Assembly: GCA_050299175.1 (NCBI GenBank)
Contig: JBNKVM010000010.1
Coordinates: 62,001-126,000, forward strand
Direction: 5' to 3'
Source: JAPHTQ01 sp050299175
Lineage (GTDB): Bacteria; Pseudomonadota; Gammaproteobacteria; Thiohalomonadales; Thiohalomonadaceae
Length of the DNA stretch: 64,000 bases
In this document: positions 17,847 to 27,048 of the stretch, in pieces
Layout of the letters: each line of letters opens with the position of its first letter
How positions within the stretch are numbered: the stretch's first letter is position 1
Translations under genes and position numbers: made by a program
The notes under the pieces: generated by a model
Database searches by the model: none
Told to the model about the DNA's origin: nothing
Seen by the model: only the letters and a program-made list of their open reading frames with translations

Positions 17847-18509
17847 CTAGATCTGGCCGAATACGATCAAATGACGATCGCTGATCTCCTCCACCTGTAA
17901 CGCATGCAAGCCTGCCTCATCCAGCTGGCTACGCACCTCATCGACAGTAAATGCCGCGAGCAATGAATTGTAGAAATCGCGCTGCAGTACTTCCGGTTCT
18001 CTAGCGGCATATTGTTCTACCAGCTGCGCCGCATGCTCACGCGATTCACTGCGCTTCAGGTCCATAATGAAGACTCGACTACCCGGACGGGTAAACTGAC
18101 GGACCGCCTGCCACAACACCTGTGGTTCGGCCAGATGGTGTAGCAGACTGTTACTGATAATCACGTCGTATTTTTCCAGCGGCAGGCTATCGGTTGGTAG
18201 CATACGGCAGAACAGTCGCACCTGCTCGTGCAACATGGCGAAATCGATGCGCTGACGGGCGAACATCAGCATCTGTTCGGCACCGTCGAAAGCGTGAACG
18301 CGGCAGGCAGGAAAGGCCTCGGCAAAACGCTGGGTGATATCGCCGGTACCACAACCCGGTTCCAGTACCACGCCGTCTATCTCTTCGGGGAACTTCTCGC
18401 GGAACAGGTCGATGAAATGGCTGTGCGGTTCAGCGAAATCGGCCAGGGCATAGGCCCTGGCCTGCTCAAAATCATCCATCAGTTCCGTTTCGGGGATGCG
18501 CTCGATCAT
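17847..18509 (-). CDS. Class I SAM-dependent methyltransferase
   Basis: Methyltransferase of 220 residues with the usual Rossmann motifs: VVLEPGCGTGDITQRFAEAF for SAM binding (~45-65), VHAFDGAEQML as the acidic loop, and YDVIISNSLLHHLAEP as motif IV. The substrate is not evident; the fold would suit a small molecule. Its ATG overlaps the TGA of lysA (ATGA), which implies translational coupling. This places it in the lptM-lysA transcript where dapF is found in Pseudomonas. It is downstream of, but not part of, the cyclase cluster. Confidence 0.83.
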   Translation of the reverse strand: MIERIPETELMDDFEQARAYALADFAEPHSHFIDLFREKFPEEIDGVVLEPGCGTGDITQRFAEAFPACRVHAFDGAEQMLMFARQRIDFAMLHEQVRLFCRMLPTDSLPLEKYDVIISNSLLHHLAEPQVLWQAVRQFTRPGSRVFIMDLKRSESREHAAQLVEQYAAREPEVLQRDFYNSLLAAFTVDEVRSQLDEAGLHALQVEEISDRHLIVFGQI

Positions 18510-19759
18510 CCTTCCGGCAACACCTTTTCACCCTGCCAGAGTTGCATCAGGGTTTCCCGCTCACGCACCACATGTGCCTTGTCGCCATCCGCCATTAACT
18601 CCACCGCACGCGGACGAGTGTTGTAGTTGGAACTCATGGTAAAGCCGTAAGCCCCAGCAGAACGGACCGCCAGTAGATCACCTTCCTGGATCGCCAGTTC
18701 GCGCTCCTTGCCAAGATAGTCACCGGTCTCGCAGATAGGGCCGACCACATCGTAGCTCTGCGCCGCGAGATCCTCGCGGGGCAGTACCGGGATGATCGCC
18801 ATCCACGCCTGATAGAGGGTCGGACGAATCAGATCATTCATCGCTGCATCGACAATGGCGAAGTTCTTCTCTTCGTGATGCTTGAGATATTCGACCCGAG
18901 TCAGCAACACCCCGGCATTACCGACGATGGCCCGACCCGGCTCGATCAGCACTTTCAGATCACGACCCGCCAGCCGATCTAGCAGCGGCGCAACATAGTC
19001 ACCGGGCAGAGGCGGCTCTTCATCTTTGTAATGGATACCGAGACCACCACCGAGATCGATATGCGACAGGGCAATACCTTTTTCGTAGAGGTCGTCCACC
19101 AGCTTCAATACCCGATCCAGTGCATCAACAAACGGCGCGATGCGGGTCAGCTGCGAACCGATGTGACAATCGACACCCATCACGCGCAGACCTTCCATCT
19201 CCGCGGCGCGCATATACACCTCGGCAGCACGCTCGATGGCGATACCGAACTTGTTCTCTTTCAGGCCGGTGGAGATATAGGGATGGGTCTTCGCATCGAC
19301 ATCGGGATTGACCCGCAGCGAGACCGGCGCACGCACACCCATCTCACGGGCTATTTCGTCGATGCGTGCCAGCTCCGCTTCCGACTCGACATTGAAACAG
19401 TAAATCCCCAGCTCCAGGGCACGACGGATCTCACTACTGCGCTTGCCCACACCAGAGAAGACCACCTTGCCCGGCTCGCCGCCAGCGGCGATCACCCGCT
19501 CCAGTTCACCGACAGAGACGATGTCGAAACCGGAACCGAGACGCGCCATCAGATTCAGCACCGCCAGATTAGAGTTGGCCTTGACCGCGTAGCAAACCAG
19601 ATGGTCCACCCCGGCCATGGCGGCATCGAAGGCCTGCCAGTGGCGTTCGATGGTCGCACGGGAATAGACATAGGCGGGCGTGCCGTACTGTTGCGCCAGT
19701 TCGGCCAGATCCACCTGTTCGGCGCAGAGGCGCCCCTGTTGATAGCTGAAGTAGTCCAT
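18506..19759 (-). CDS. lysA: Diaminopimelate decarboxylase
   Basis: PLP-dependent enzyme of 417 residues that converts meso-diaminopimelate to L-lysine, the last step of the pathway. K60 in VCYAVKANSNLAVL is the PLP lysine; HIDLGGGLGI and the C-terminal CETGDYLGKER segment, with the cysteine used across the dimer interface, are typical of the family. Length matches. It starts 8 nt after the stop of lptM, with CGGAG upstream of the ATG. The order lptM-lysA is conserved in gammaproteobacteria. Its usual follower dapF is 36 kb away in this window. Confidence 0.96.
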   Translation of the reverse strand: MDYFSYQQGRLCAEQVDLAELAQQYGTPAYVYSRATIERHWQAFDAAMAGVDHLVCYAVKANSNLAVLNLMARLGSGFDIVSVGELERVIAAGGEPGKVVFSGVGKRSSEIRRALELGIYCFNVESEAELARIDEIAREMGVRAPVSLRVNPDVDAKTHPYISTGLKENKFGIAIERAAEVYMRAAEMEGLRVMGVDCHIGSQLTRIAPFVDALDRVLKLVDDLYEKGIALSHIDLGGGLGIHYKDEEPPLPGDYVAPLLDRLAGRDLKVLIEPGRAIVGNAGVLLTRVEYLKHHEEKNFAIVDAAMNDLIRPTLYQAWMAIIPVLPREDLAAQSYDVVGPICETGDYLGKERELAIQEGDLLAVRSAGAYGFTMSSNYNTRPRAVELMADGDKAHVVRERETLMQLWQGEKVLPEG

Positions 19760-19767
19760 AAACTCCG

Positions 19768-19911
19768 TTACTTGTCTGAATCTTGCGGTTGTTCTTTCTG
19801 TGGTGGCGGCAAATAGAGCTCACCCTTGGCGCCGCAGGCGGAGAGCATGCTCATCACCCCCAGCGCGATAATCACGGCCAGCAACAAATAGTGCGCACGG
19901 CAAAAACACAT
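19768..19911 (-). CDS. lptM: LptM (YifL)-type small lipoprotein
   Basis: Very short gene of 47 residues. The product begins MCFCRAHYLLLAVIIALGVM, has the lipobox LSAC, and continues GAKGELYLPPP before a polar tail. The CGxKGxLYxPP core after the lipidated cysteine is the hallmark of LptM/YifL, known to help mature the LptDE lipopolysaccharide translocon. AGGTG lies 5 nt before the ATG. It immediately precedes lysA, the standard gammaproteobacterial position. Confidence 0.88.
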   Translation of the reverse strand: MCFCRAHYLLLAVIIALGVMSMLSACGAKGELYLPPPQKEQPQDSDK

Positions 19912-20037
19912 ATAGCACCTCACTTACCCAGGCCCAAGTATTTGATTATACGGCGATGGGGATCAATAAGACAAAGCAGGTTGCACTGGCCCGCACGCCT
20001 CTCTATCTTGGACCAAACCCTCAATGAGTCTTTAGCC

Positions 20038-20706
20038 ATGAGTGAAGAACTGCTACCCGCCCTCGCCATCGAACCAACCCGCCCGACCACCGCCAGCGTG
20101 ATCTGGCTGCACGGCCTCGGTGCCGACGGTCACGACTTCGAGCCCATCGTGCCGCAACTGGGACTGGAGGATATGGCGATACGTTTCATCTTCCCCCACG
20201 CACCGATGCGCCCGGTCACCATCAACATGGGTTACGTAATGCGCGCCTGGTACGACATCAGCGCCCCCGACCTCAGTCAGGGACAGGATGAAGACGGCAC
20301 ACGGGAATCGGAACGGCAGATCCAGGCATGGATACAACAACAGATCGACAGCGGCATCCCCGCAGAACGGATCCTTCTCGCCGGATTCTCTCAGGGCGGC
20401 GCCATCGCCCTGCATACCGGTCTGCGTTATCCGCAAACCCTCGGCGGCATCATCGCCCTCTCCACCTACCTGCCGCTGGCCGACACCGTCGCCGATGAAA
20501 AACATGCGGCCAACAAGGACATCCCGATCTTCATGGCCCACGGCCACGAAGATCCGATCATCCCCATTAGCCATGCACGGCAATCACGGGACAAACTGAT
20601 GGAACTGGGGCATGAAGTAGAGTGGCATGAATACACCATGCCGCATAGTGTGAGTCCGTCGGAAATTGAGGCAATAGCGAGGTGGGTTAGGAAGAGGTTG
20701 GGTTAG
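20038..20706 (+). CDS. Alpha/beta-hydrolase carboxylesterase (acyl-protein thioesterase-like)
   Basis: Serine hydrolase of 222 residues. The nucleophile elbow is GFSQGG, the oxyanion region is VIWLHGLGADGHDF, the acid is the D in GHEDPIIP, and the histidine is in YTMPHSVSP. This is the layout of the phospholipase/carboxylesterase family that includes Pseudomonas carboxylesterase II and acyl-protein thioesterases. The chosen ATG gives MSEELLPALA; the open frame continues upstream without similarity. No signal peptide, so it is cytoplasmic. It stands alone on the plus strand, divergent from lptM and convergent with the YugP-like gene. Confidence 0.9.
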   Translation: MSEELLPALAIEPTRPTTASVIWLHGLGADGHDFEPIVPQLGLEDMAIRFIFPHAPMRPVTINMGYVMRAWYDISAPDLSQGQDEDGTRESERQIQAWIQQQIDSGIPAERILLAGFSQGGAIALHTGLRYPQTLGGIIALSTYLPLADTVADEKHAANKDIPIFMAHGHEDPIIPISHARQSRDKLMELGHEVEWHEYTMPHSVSPSEIEAIARWVRKRLG

Positions 20707-20723
20707 TTTGATTGGGTGAGTTT

Positions 20724-20740
20724 GTGTCGCTTCGCGACAC
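20724..20740. terminator. Hairpin between convergent genes
   Basis: GTGTCG and CGACAC flank CTTCG, giving a short stable stem-loop in the 37 bp between the esterase and the convergent metallopeptidase. No T-run is present in either direction, so a shared termination role is plausible but not strong. Confidence 0.4.
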
Positions 20741-20743
20741 GAC

Positions 20744-21427
20744 CTAACGACGAAAAAACCTAATCCACCTCGCCAAATTCAACAAACTCGCCAACGAAGC
20801 CGCAAAATATGTGAGTGCGGCAGCACGCAATATCCTCCGCACTGCCGCTTCATCTTTTTCACTGACATAACGCCCATGCTGTAACAGCGGCAACGCCTTA
20901 TTGAAACTGGCGTCCCACTCAACAGGTAGAGTCACCAGATGTACCACACTGGCCATGCCCATGCTCGCGAGGCCGATGAGGAACATTAAAATGCCGCTTT
21001 GCGGTACTTTGGTAAAAGCCGTAATCAATGGAATGGCGAACATAAAACCGGCACCGATCTGTTGCGCCAGTTGCGCGAACATAATCAGGCGGGTGCGGGT
21101 ATTGAGCAGGCTTTCATTGCGCTGATGTTGAATGGCATGCCCGACTTCGTGGGCGGCGACCGCGACGGCGGTGAGAGAACGACCATTGTGGTTGTCTTCA
21201 CTCAGGCGCACCATGTGCGCTTTCGGATCGTAGTGGTCGCCCTTTTCTGTCAGCTCCACACCGACATTTTCGATCTGCATTTTCTTTAGCAGATGACGCG
21301 CCAGTTCAGCGCCGTTACCGGGAATATCTTTGCGTTCTTTACTGTAGCGACGGAAGGTCCATTGCGCCCACCACTGCGGGCCAAAGACCAGCAGCAGTAT
21401 CGCAATGATGAGAATGGCGTAGGGCAT
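20744..21427 (-). CDS. Neutral zinc metallopeptidase, YugP family
   Basis: Membrane zinc peptidase of 227 residues. It has an N-terminal membrane segment (MPYAILIIAILLLVFGP), the zinc motif HEVGH in AAHEVGHAIQHQ near residue 93, and two to three further hydrophobic segments after it, matching the YugP/Zn_peptidase_2 family. The substrate is unknown. It follows the SPOR-protein gene by 6 bp on the same strand, in the place where hslVU is found after this SPOR gene in Pseudomonas. Confidence 0.87.
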   Translation of the reverse strand: MPYAILIIAILLLVFGPQWWAQWTFRRYSKERKDIPGNGAELARHLLKKMQIENVGVELTEKGDHYDPKAHMVRLSEDNHNGRSLTAVAVAAHEVGHAIQHQRNESLLNTRTRLIMFAQLAQQIGAGFMFAIPLITAFTKVPQSGILMFLIGLASMGMASVVHLVTLPVEWDASFNKALPLLQHGRYVSEKDEAAVRRILRAAALTYFAASLASLLNLARWIRFFRR

Positions 21428-21433
21428 CGGTGA

Positions 21434-22015
21434 TTAGCCCGCGGTTTTGTTCTTATCCTTCAGCATAATGAAGTCGATACCGCTATCCTGCAGACGACGG
21501 CGAGCTTTATCGACTGAACGACGATCGGTAAACGGACCGAGTCGTACACGATGCCAGGTCTGGCTGTTATCGACGGTGACAGTCTGGATAGACGGAGTGA
21601 AGTTGAGCAGGGTCAGCTCGGCCTTGCGTGCATCGGCCTCTTCCTGGCTCTTGAAGGAACCGACCTGCAGATAGTAGGTCGCCTGCTCTTTAGGTTCCCT
21701 ACCCAGTTCCAGATCCGGGATCACCACTTCCAGTTCGGGAAGGATGTTGTAGAAGTCGAAGCTGATCCCATCTTCTTTCTTTTTCGGTGGCTGCGGCGGT
21801 GGTGTTTTTTTCACTTCACGGGTGTCGGTGACCGCCGGTTTATCCTTGGCTTTACTTGCGACCTTAGCCGGTGCCGTACCCTCTTTCTGCATATAGACGA
21901 GGGAGGAGATAAACAGACCCGCGACCAGTCCGCCGAGCATCCACACCCAACCGGGCAACGATTTCTTTTTGTTGCTGCGGGTAGTGGTACGTTTGGCGTA
22001 ATCGCGACGAGCCAT
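21434..22015 (-). CDS. SPOR-domain membrane protein (FtsN-like)
   Basis: Single-pass membrane protein of 193 residues starting MARRDYAKRTTTRSNKKK, a basic cytoplasmic tail before one transmembrane segment (WVWMLGGLVAGLFISSLVYM). A proline- and lysine-rich linker follows (KKTPPPQPPKKKE), and then a C-terminal SPOR domain (YYLQVGSFKSQEEADARKAE ... WHRVRLGPFTDRRSVDKARR). SPOR domains bind denuded septal peptidoglycan, so a role in division or cell-wall remodelling is expected. AGGAG lies 9 nt before the ATG. It is downstream of argS, a conserved gammaproteobacterial pairing. Confidence 0.9.
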   Translation of the reverse strand: MARRDYAKRTTTRSNKKKSLPGWVWMLGGLVAGLFISSLVYMQKEGTAPAKVASKAKDKPAVTDTREVKKTPPPQPPKKKEDGISFDFYNILPELEVVIPDLELGREPKEQATYYLQVGSFKSQEEADARKAELTLLNFTPSIQTVTVDNSQTWHRVRLGPFTDRRSVDKARRRLQDSGIDFIMLKDKNKTAG

Positions 22016-22028
22016 CGATGTAATCTCC

Positions 22029-23795
22029 TTACATGCTCTCGGGTGCGGAGCAGCCGAGCAGCGCCAGACCGTTGGCAATGCCCTGACGCGCCGCATGGAT
22101 CAGACAGAGACGCGCATTACGCACACCGGCATCGTCAACCAGGAACTGGTGGGCGTTGTAATAGGTGTGAAAATCGTTGGCCAGTTCACGCAGGTAGTGG
22201 GCCAGTTGATGTGGCTCGTGAGTCAGCGCGGCACCTTCGACCACTTCCGGATAACGGGAGAGCGTGCGCATCAGATCCTGTTCGTGCTGTTCCTTGAGCA
22301 GCGCCAGATTGCTCAACCCTGCTTTTTCATCGTAACTGAAACCCTTCTCCGCCATCTGCCGCAACACGCTGCAAACACGAGCATGGGCGTATTGAATGTA
22401 GTAGAGCGGGTTGTCGTTGGACAGAGTCTTGGCCAGATCCAGATCAAAGTCCATGTGCTGTTCACATTTGCGCATTACGTAGAAGAAACGCGCCGCATCG
22501 TTGCCCACCTCGTCGCGCAGTTCGCGCAGGGTGACGAAGGAGCCGGAACGGGTCGACATCTGTACCCGTTCGCCACCGCGATAGAGAATGGCGAACTGCA
22601 CCAGTAGTACGTCGAGTTTGTCGGCATCGGCCTTGTCGCCCATGGCGGTCAATGCGGCCTTCACCCGTGGTACGTAGCCGTGGTGATCCGCACCCCAGAC
22701 ATCGATGACGCGCTCGAAGCCGCGATCCAGTTTGTGCCAGTGGTAGGCGATGTCGGAGGCGAAATAGGTTTTTACGCCGTTGTCGCGCACGACAACGCGA
22801 TCTTTTTCATCACCGAAGTCGGTGGAACGGAACCAGAGTGCGCCCTTCTCTTCGTAGATGTGACCCGATTTTTTCAGCTGTTCGATAGCTTCATCGACAC
22901 GGCCACTCTCTACCAGCGAGCGCTCCGAGTACCACTCTTCGTAGCTGACACCGAACTCTTCCAGATCCTGACGGATATCGGCGAGGATGGTGTCGAGACC
23001 GAGATCGAAAACGGTGCGGTAGTCGTCAGCACCAAGCAACTGCTTGGCACGATCGATCAACGCATCGATATGGTCTTCCTTATCACCGCCGTCCGGTTCG
23101 TCGGCAGGGATGTTTGCGAAGACATCGACAGTGGCATGACGGAAGGCATCGCCGTGCTCACGGTGCAGGCTGGCGGCGATGTCCCACACATAGTCGCCCT
23201 TGTAGCCGTTAACCGGGAAGGCCAGCTTCTCGCCCGCCAGTTCCAGATAACGCAACCAGATGGAGGTACCGAGGATATCCATCTGCCGCCCGGCATCGTT
23301 CACATAGTATTCGCGGTGCACGTCGAAACCGGCGGCGGCCAGCAGATCGGCAACTGTCGCGCCATAGGCGGCGCCACGACCGTGGCCCACGTGCAGCGGC
23401 CCGGTGGGATTGGCGGAAACGAACTCTACCTGCACCCGTTTGCCATTACCGACACTGGAACGCCCCCAACTCTCGCCCGCTTGCAGCACATCACCGACGA
23501 CCGCATGGAAGGCGGCTTCGGCCATGCTGAAGTTAATAAAGCCAGGACCGGCGATCTCCACCTTGGCCACATGCTCCGACGCGGGCAGGCTGGCGACGAC
23601 CTTCTCCGCCAGGTCACGCGGCTTACTGCGCGCCAGCTTGGCCAGCACCATGGCGATGTTGCAGGCGAAGTCGCCGTGGCTACGATCACGGGTGCGTTCG
23701 ATGGTGATGCTGTCGGGCAATTCACAGTCGAGAGCACCGTCGTTGACGAGTGCCTGCAGGGCGGCGTTAACAAGTTGCTGGAGATGGTGTTTCAT
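22029..23795 (-). CDS. argS: Arginyl-tRNA synthetase
   Basis: Class I aminoacyl-tRNA synthetase of 588 residues. The N-terminal Add-1-like domain (MKHHLQQLVNAALQALVND) is followed by the HIGH-type motif in PTGPLHVGHGRGAAYG, and the usual KMSK region is replaced by VQMSTRSGSFVTL, as in many ArgRS. The anticodon-binding helical domain ends with ARQGIANGLALLGCSAPESM. The start at 23795 was chosen because the sequence upstream is not conserved in the family. Only 13 bp separate its stop from the SPOR gene start. Confidence 0.97.
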   Translation of the reverse strand: MKHHLQQLVNAALQALVNDGALDCELPDSITIERTRDRSHGDFACNIAMVLAKLARSKPRDLAEKVVASLPASEHVAKVEIAGPGFINFSMAEAAFHAVVGDVLQAGESWGRSSVGNGKRVQVEFVSANPTGPLHVGHGRGAAYGATVADLLAAAGFDVHREYYVNDAGRQMDILGTSIWLRYLELAGEKLAFPVNGYKGDYVWDIAASLHREHGDAFRHATVDVFANIPADEPDGGDKEDHIDALIDRAKQLLGADDYRTVFDLGLDTILADIRQDLEEFGVSYEEWYSERSLVESGRVDEAIEQLKKSGHIYEEKGALWFRSTDFGDEKDRVVVRDNGVKTYFASDIAYHWHKLDRGFERVIDVWGADHHGYVPRVKAALTAMGDKADADKLDVLLVQFAILYRGGERVQMSTRSGSFVTLRELRDEVGNDAARFFYVMRKCEQHMDFDLDLAKTLSNDNPLYYIQYAHARVCSVLRQMAEKGFSYDEKAGLSNLALLKEQHEQDLMRTLSRYPEVVEGAALTHEPHQLAHYLRELANDFHTYYNAHQFLVDDAGVRNARLCLIHAARQGIANGLALLGCSAPESM

Positions 23796-23882
23796 CGTGT
23801 CCCGTATTGACGGCGTGGTGGGGCGTAGCCCGTTGAACAAGCGGGACATTATCGTTGTTACACGGGTATGGGTGCAAGGCGT

Positions 23883-23909
23883 GAAGATGGGCGACTGGCG
23901 CCCATCTTC
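23883..23909 (-). terminator. Strong hairpin after the cytochrome b gene
   Basis: GAAGATGGGCG and CGCCCATCTTC form a perfect 11-bp stem with a 5-nt loop, 11 bp beyond the stop of the cytochrome gene. There is no long T-run. It separates that gene from argS. Confidence 0.55.
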
Positions 23910-23920
23910 CACTGCGGGGA

Positions 23921-24658
23921 TTACTTCTCGTCCAGATCGACCGGCTGCTTCGGCAGCACCTTCTGCCCGCTGAACATGGCGGAGACCAGACCAGCGCGCT
24001 CGCGTACTTCACCCACGACCACTGCAGCGATGTGCGCTACCACGGCAAAACAGAGGATAAAGAAGGCGATTTCGTGCACCTCGATGAACGGCTTGCGGAA
24101 GCTACGCATCGCATCCCAGGCGGCAGCATCGGCCATTGCCTTGTTACCCGGCTGCAGCGTAGCAGGGTCGATGCCTGCGGGGGCAACCCACTCGGCGATC
24201 CAGGCACCGATGGGTGGGTAGTAGAGATCGGTCCCGGCCAATACCAGGCCGGTGATCGCCTGAGCCAGCAATAGCAGCAACAGCGCCATGATCATCAGGC
24301 GACCGAGGGGATTGTGGCCAAGATAGGCATGCGGCTCGCCACTGCGCAGGCTTTTGATGTAGCTGCCCAACTCTGCGATGAAACCCTTACCGGGGAAGAT
24401 CGCCGACCAGCGGGCAAAACGGCTACCGCTGAAACCCTGCACGATACGCCACAGCAGGTTGGCGGCCATGACGTAACCGAAGCTGGTGTGGAGGATTTTC
24501 ATGGCGATCTTCGCCTCACCGGCGAGGCCCAGCGCCTTGCCATTGTAGATCACCAGGCCGGTACCCAGCAGGCCGAGCACGGAAAGAAAATTGATCCAGT
24601 GGAACCAGCGGATGCCGCGATCCCATACCTTGTAAGCGTTATAGGTGGTAGTCGTCAT
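23921..24658 (-). CDS. Cytochrome b561-type membrane protein (HyaC/CybB family)
   Basis: Four-helix membrane cytochrome of 245 residues. H20 in VWDRGIRWFHW and H57 in KILHTSFGYV are placed as the first haem ligands, and VHEIAFFILCFAVVAHIAAVV carries the pair in the last helix, the pattern of prokaryotic b561/hydrogenase-type cytochrome b. It would pass electrons between quinones and a periplasmic partner. The ATG at 24658 (MTTTTYNAYKVWDRG) is preferred over an upstream TTG, though neither has a good ribosome site. It is inserted between priA and argS, which are neighbours in Pseudomonas. No hydrogenase or cytochrome c partner is adjacent. Confidence 0.85.
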   Translation of the reverse strand: MTTTTYNAYKVWDRGIRWFHWINFLSVLGLLGTGLVIYNGKALGLAGEAKIAMKILHTSFGYVMAANLLWRIVQGFSGSRFARWSAIFPGKGFIAELGSYIKSLRSGEPHAYLGHNPLGRLMIMALLLLLLAQAITGLVLAGTDLYYPPIGAWIAEWVAPAGIDPATLQPGNKAMADAAAWDAMRSFRKPFIEVHEIAFFILCFAVVAHIAAVVVGEVRERAGLVSAMFSGQKVLPKQPVDLDEK

Positions 24659-24741
24659 GGTGGTGTTATTTGTGGTGACCAATAAGGCACAGGATAGTAG
24701 CGGGCGATTATTAAAAATCTATGAATGAATTAGACGAGAGC

Positions 24742-26946
24742 TTAGAACATTTCCGCCGGATCGACGTCGAGCGACCAACGCACCTTGCGCCCGGCTTTGA
24801 GCGACTCCAGTTGCGCCGCCCAGCGATTGAGCAGTTGTTGCAGCGCCTGACGATTCTCCGCCTGGAGTAACAACTGGGCGCGACTACGTCCGGCACGGCG
24901 TTCCATCGGTGCGGGCACCGGCCCCATCAGCCAGACCCCGTCATGGCCGAGTTGCTCCGCTGCCAATCGCGCCTCTTCAAGAAAAACATTCGGTGCCTGC
25001 GGGTCCACCGCCTCAGCACGCAGCAGCGCCAGATGACTGAAGGGTGGCAGCCCCGCCTCCTGCCGCTCTTTCAATGTAGCGCTGGCGAAACGGGCATAAT
25101 CCTCCTCCACCAGCAGCCGCAATAATGGGTGTTCCGGCACATGAGTCTGAATCAACACCGTGCCCGCCTTGTCGGCACGCCCGGCGCGGCCTGCCACCTG
25201 AACGATGAGTTGGGCCATACGCTCGCTGGCGCGGAAGTCGGCACTGAACAGTCCCTGATCCGCATCGAGGATCCCCACCAGGGTCACCCCGGGGAAGTGG
25301 TGCCCCTTGGCCAGCATCTGGGTACCGATGAGAATGCGTCCCTGACCCGAGCGAACCTCTGCCAGCAACTCGCCCATCGCCCCTTTACGCCGTGTGGTAT
25401 CGCGATCGATGCGTACCACGCCGACATCAGTAAAACGTTTACGCAGTCCCTGCTCGATCCGCTCGGTGCCCTGCCCCACCGGATGCAACTCTTCGCTACC
25501 GCACTCGGGGCAACTCGGCGGACGTGGCCGTTCGCTGCCGCAGTGGTGACAACGGAGCCGCCCGGAGCGGGCGTAGTAGGTCATGTGCGCATCGCAGCGC
25601 TGACACTGGCTGGTCCAGCCGCAATCGTGGCAGATCAACACCGGGGCGTAGCCGCGCCGATTGAGAAACAGCAGCACCTGACCGCCTGCGTCGAGGTGCT
25701 GGCGCATCGTCTGTTGCAGGGTGATGGAAAGGCCGTCGTCGATATGTTGCTGGCGCATGTCGAGCAGATGAATAGATGGGTGTGCCGCACTACCGGCCCG
25801 CTCCGGCAGTTGCAGATGTTGGTAACGCCCCGAGCGCGCATTGTGCAGACTCTCCAGCGAGGGTGTGGCGCTACCGAGTAATAACGGAATGTCGTGCAGA
25901 CGGGCGCGCACCACCGCCAGATCCCGTGCCGAGTAACGGAAACCGTCCTGCTGTTTGAAGGAGGGGTCGTGCTCCTCGTCGAGGATGATCAGTCCCGGGT
26001 TGGTTAGCGGGGTGAACACCGCTGAACGGGTACCGATGACGATGGGCGCCTCACCCGCAGCGGCCGCCTGCCAGGCACAGAGCCGCTCGCCATCGCTAAG
26101 CCCGGAATGGAGCACGGCAATAGGAACGGGAAAACGGCGACGCAGGCGACGCAACAATTGCGGAGTCAGACCGATCTCCGGCACCAGTAGCAGCACCTGC
26201 TTCCCGGCATCCAGCATCCGCTGCATCGCCTGCAGATAGACCTCGGTCTTGCCACTGCCGGTCACCCCTTCCAGTAACAGGGTGGCGAACGCCTCGCTGT
26301 GTTGCGCCAGCGACTCGACCGCCTGCTGCTGCGCAGGATTTAACGGCGGTGGGGTTTCGACACTCTGCGGTTCAGCACTGCCAAGACAGGAGCGCTGCTC
26401 CACCTCGACCCAGCCCTTCTCCACCAGCCGCTTCATTACTGGTCGCCAGTTCTCGGTCTCGCTGTCGAGGCGAGATGCCTCGACGCCCTCGGGGTACTCC
26501 TGCAGCAACTGAAACAGCGCCAGCTGTTTTGGCGCTCGTTTGAACTGCGCTTCGTCGATGGCCTGCCCGGCGCTGCTCAAGCGCCACACCTCGATCCCAC
26601 GCACTGCGGTGTCGCGCTCCTGGCGCAACATCACCGGCAGGGCCACGCTAAAGACCTCGCCGGGGGGATGGTGGTAGTAACCCGCCGCCCAGCGCAGCAA
26701 TTTCATCAGCGACTCATCGAACAGAGGTGCCTCGTCCAGTTGTCGCGTCGCCGACTTTAATTTTGCCGGCGGTAGTTCGCTCTTTTCTGCCACCTCGACC
26801 AGTACCCCGACCTGCTTGCCGCGACCGAAGGGCACCAGAAAACGTTGTCCGGGAGTGAACTCGGCAACGGCCTCCCGTGGCGGCAGATAATCGAATAACC
26901 GACGCAGGGGAGATGGGATGGCGATGCGTAAAATGGGTGGGGACAT
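24742..26946 (-). CDS. priA: Primosomal replication-restart helicase PriA
   Basis: Replication-restart helicase, 734 residues from the chosen ATG (an ATG 18 nt upstream is also possible). It has the N-terminal 3'-end-binding domain (RIAIPSPLRRLFDYLPP), Walker A GVTGSGKTEVYL, the DEEH box in LIILDEEHDPSFKQQDG, and zinc-binding cysteine groups (CHDCGWTSQCQRCD and CHHCGSERPRPPSCPECGSE). The helicase domain 2 ends with VAGRAGRADKAG. PriA reloads DnaB at stalled forks. Three DnaA boxes lie 100-140 bp upstream of the start. Confidence 0.97.
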   Translation of the reverse strand: MSPPILRIAIPSPLRRLFDYLPPREAVAEFTPGQRFLVPFGRGKQVGVLVEVAEKSELPPAKLKSATRQLDEAPLFDESLMKLLRWAAGYYHHPPGEVFSVALPVMLRQERDTAVRGIEVWRLSSAGQAIDEAQFKRAPKQLALFQLLQEYPEGVEASRLDSETENWRPVMKRLVEKGWVEVEQRSCLGSAEPQSVETPPPLNPAQQQAVESLAQHSEAFATLLLEGVTGSGKTEVYLQAMQRMLDAGKQVLLLVPEIGLTPQLLRRLRRRFPVPIAVLHSGLSDGERLCAWQAAAAGEAPIVIGTRSAVFTPLTNPGLIILDEEHDPSFKQQDGFRYSARDLAVVRARLHDIPLLLGSATPSLESLHNARSGRYQHLQLPERAGSAAHPSIHLLDMRQQHIDDGLSITLQQTMRQHLDAGGQVLLFLNRRGYAPVLICHDCGWTSQCQRCDAHMTYYARSGRLRCHHCGSERPRPPSCPECGSEELHPVGQGTERIEQGLRKRFTDVGVVRIDRDTTRRKGAMGELLAEVRSGQGRILIGTQMLAKGHHFPGVTLVGILDADQGLFSADFRASERMAQLIVQVAGRAGRADKAGTVLIQTHVPEHPLLRLLVEEDYARFASATLKERQEAGLPPFSHLALLRAEAVDPQAPNVFLEEARLAAEQLGHDGVWLMGPVPAPMERRAGRSRAQLLLQAENRQALQQLLNRWAAQLESLKAGRKVRWSLDVDPAEMF

Positions 26947-27048
26947 GGGGCCGCAGTCTAGCATGGCGAAGCGTACAACTTGGCTGGGATTGTTAAGGTT
27001 TGGTTACTGAAAATGCGCTAACTGCTTGTCGCCACAGGCATTCATTAC

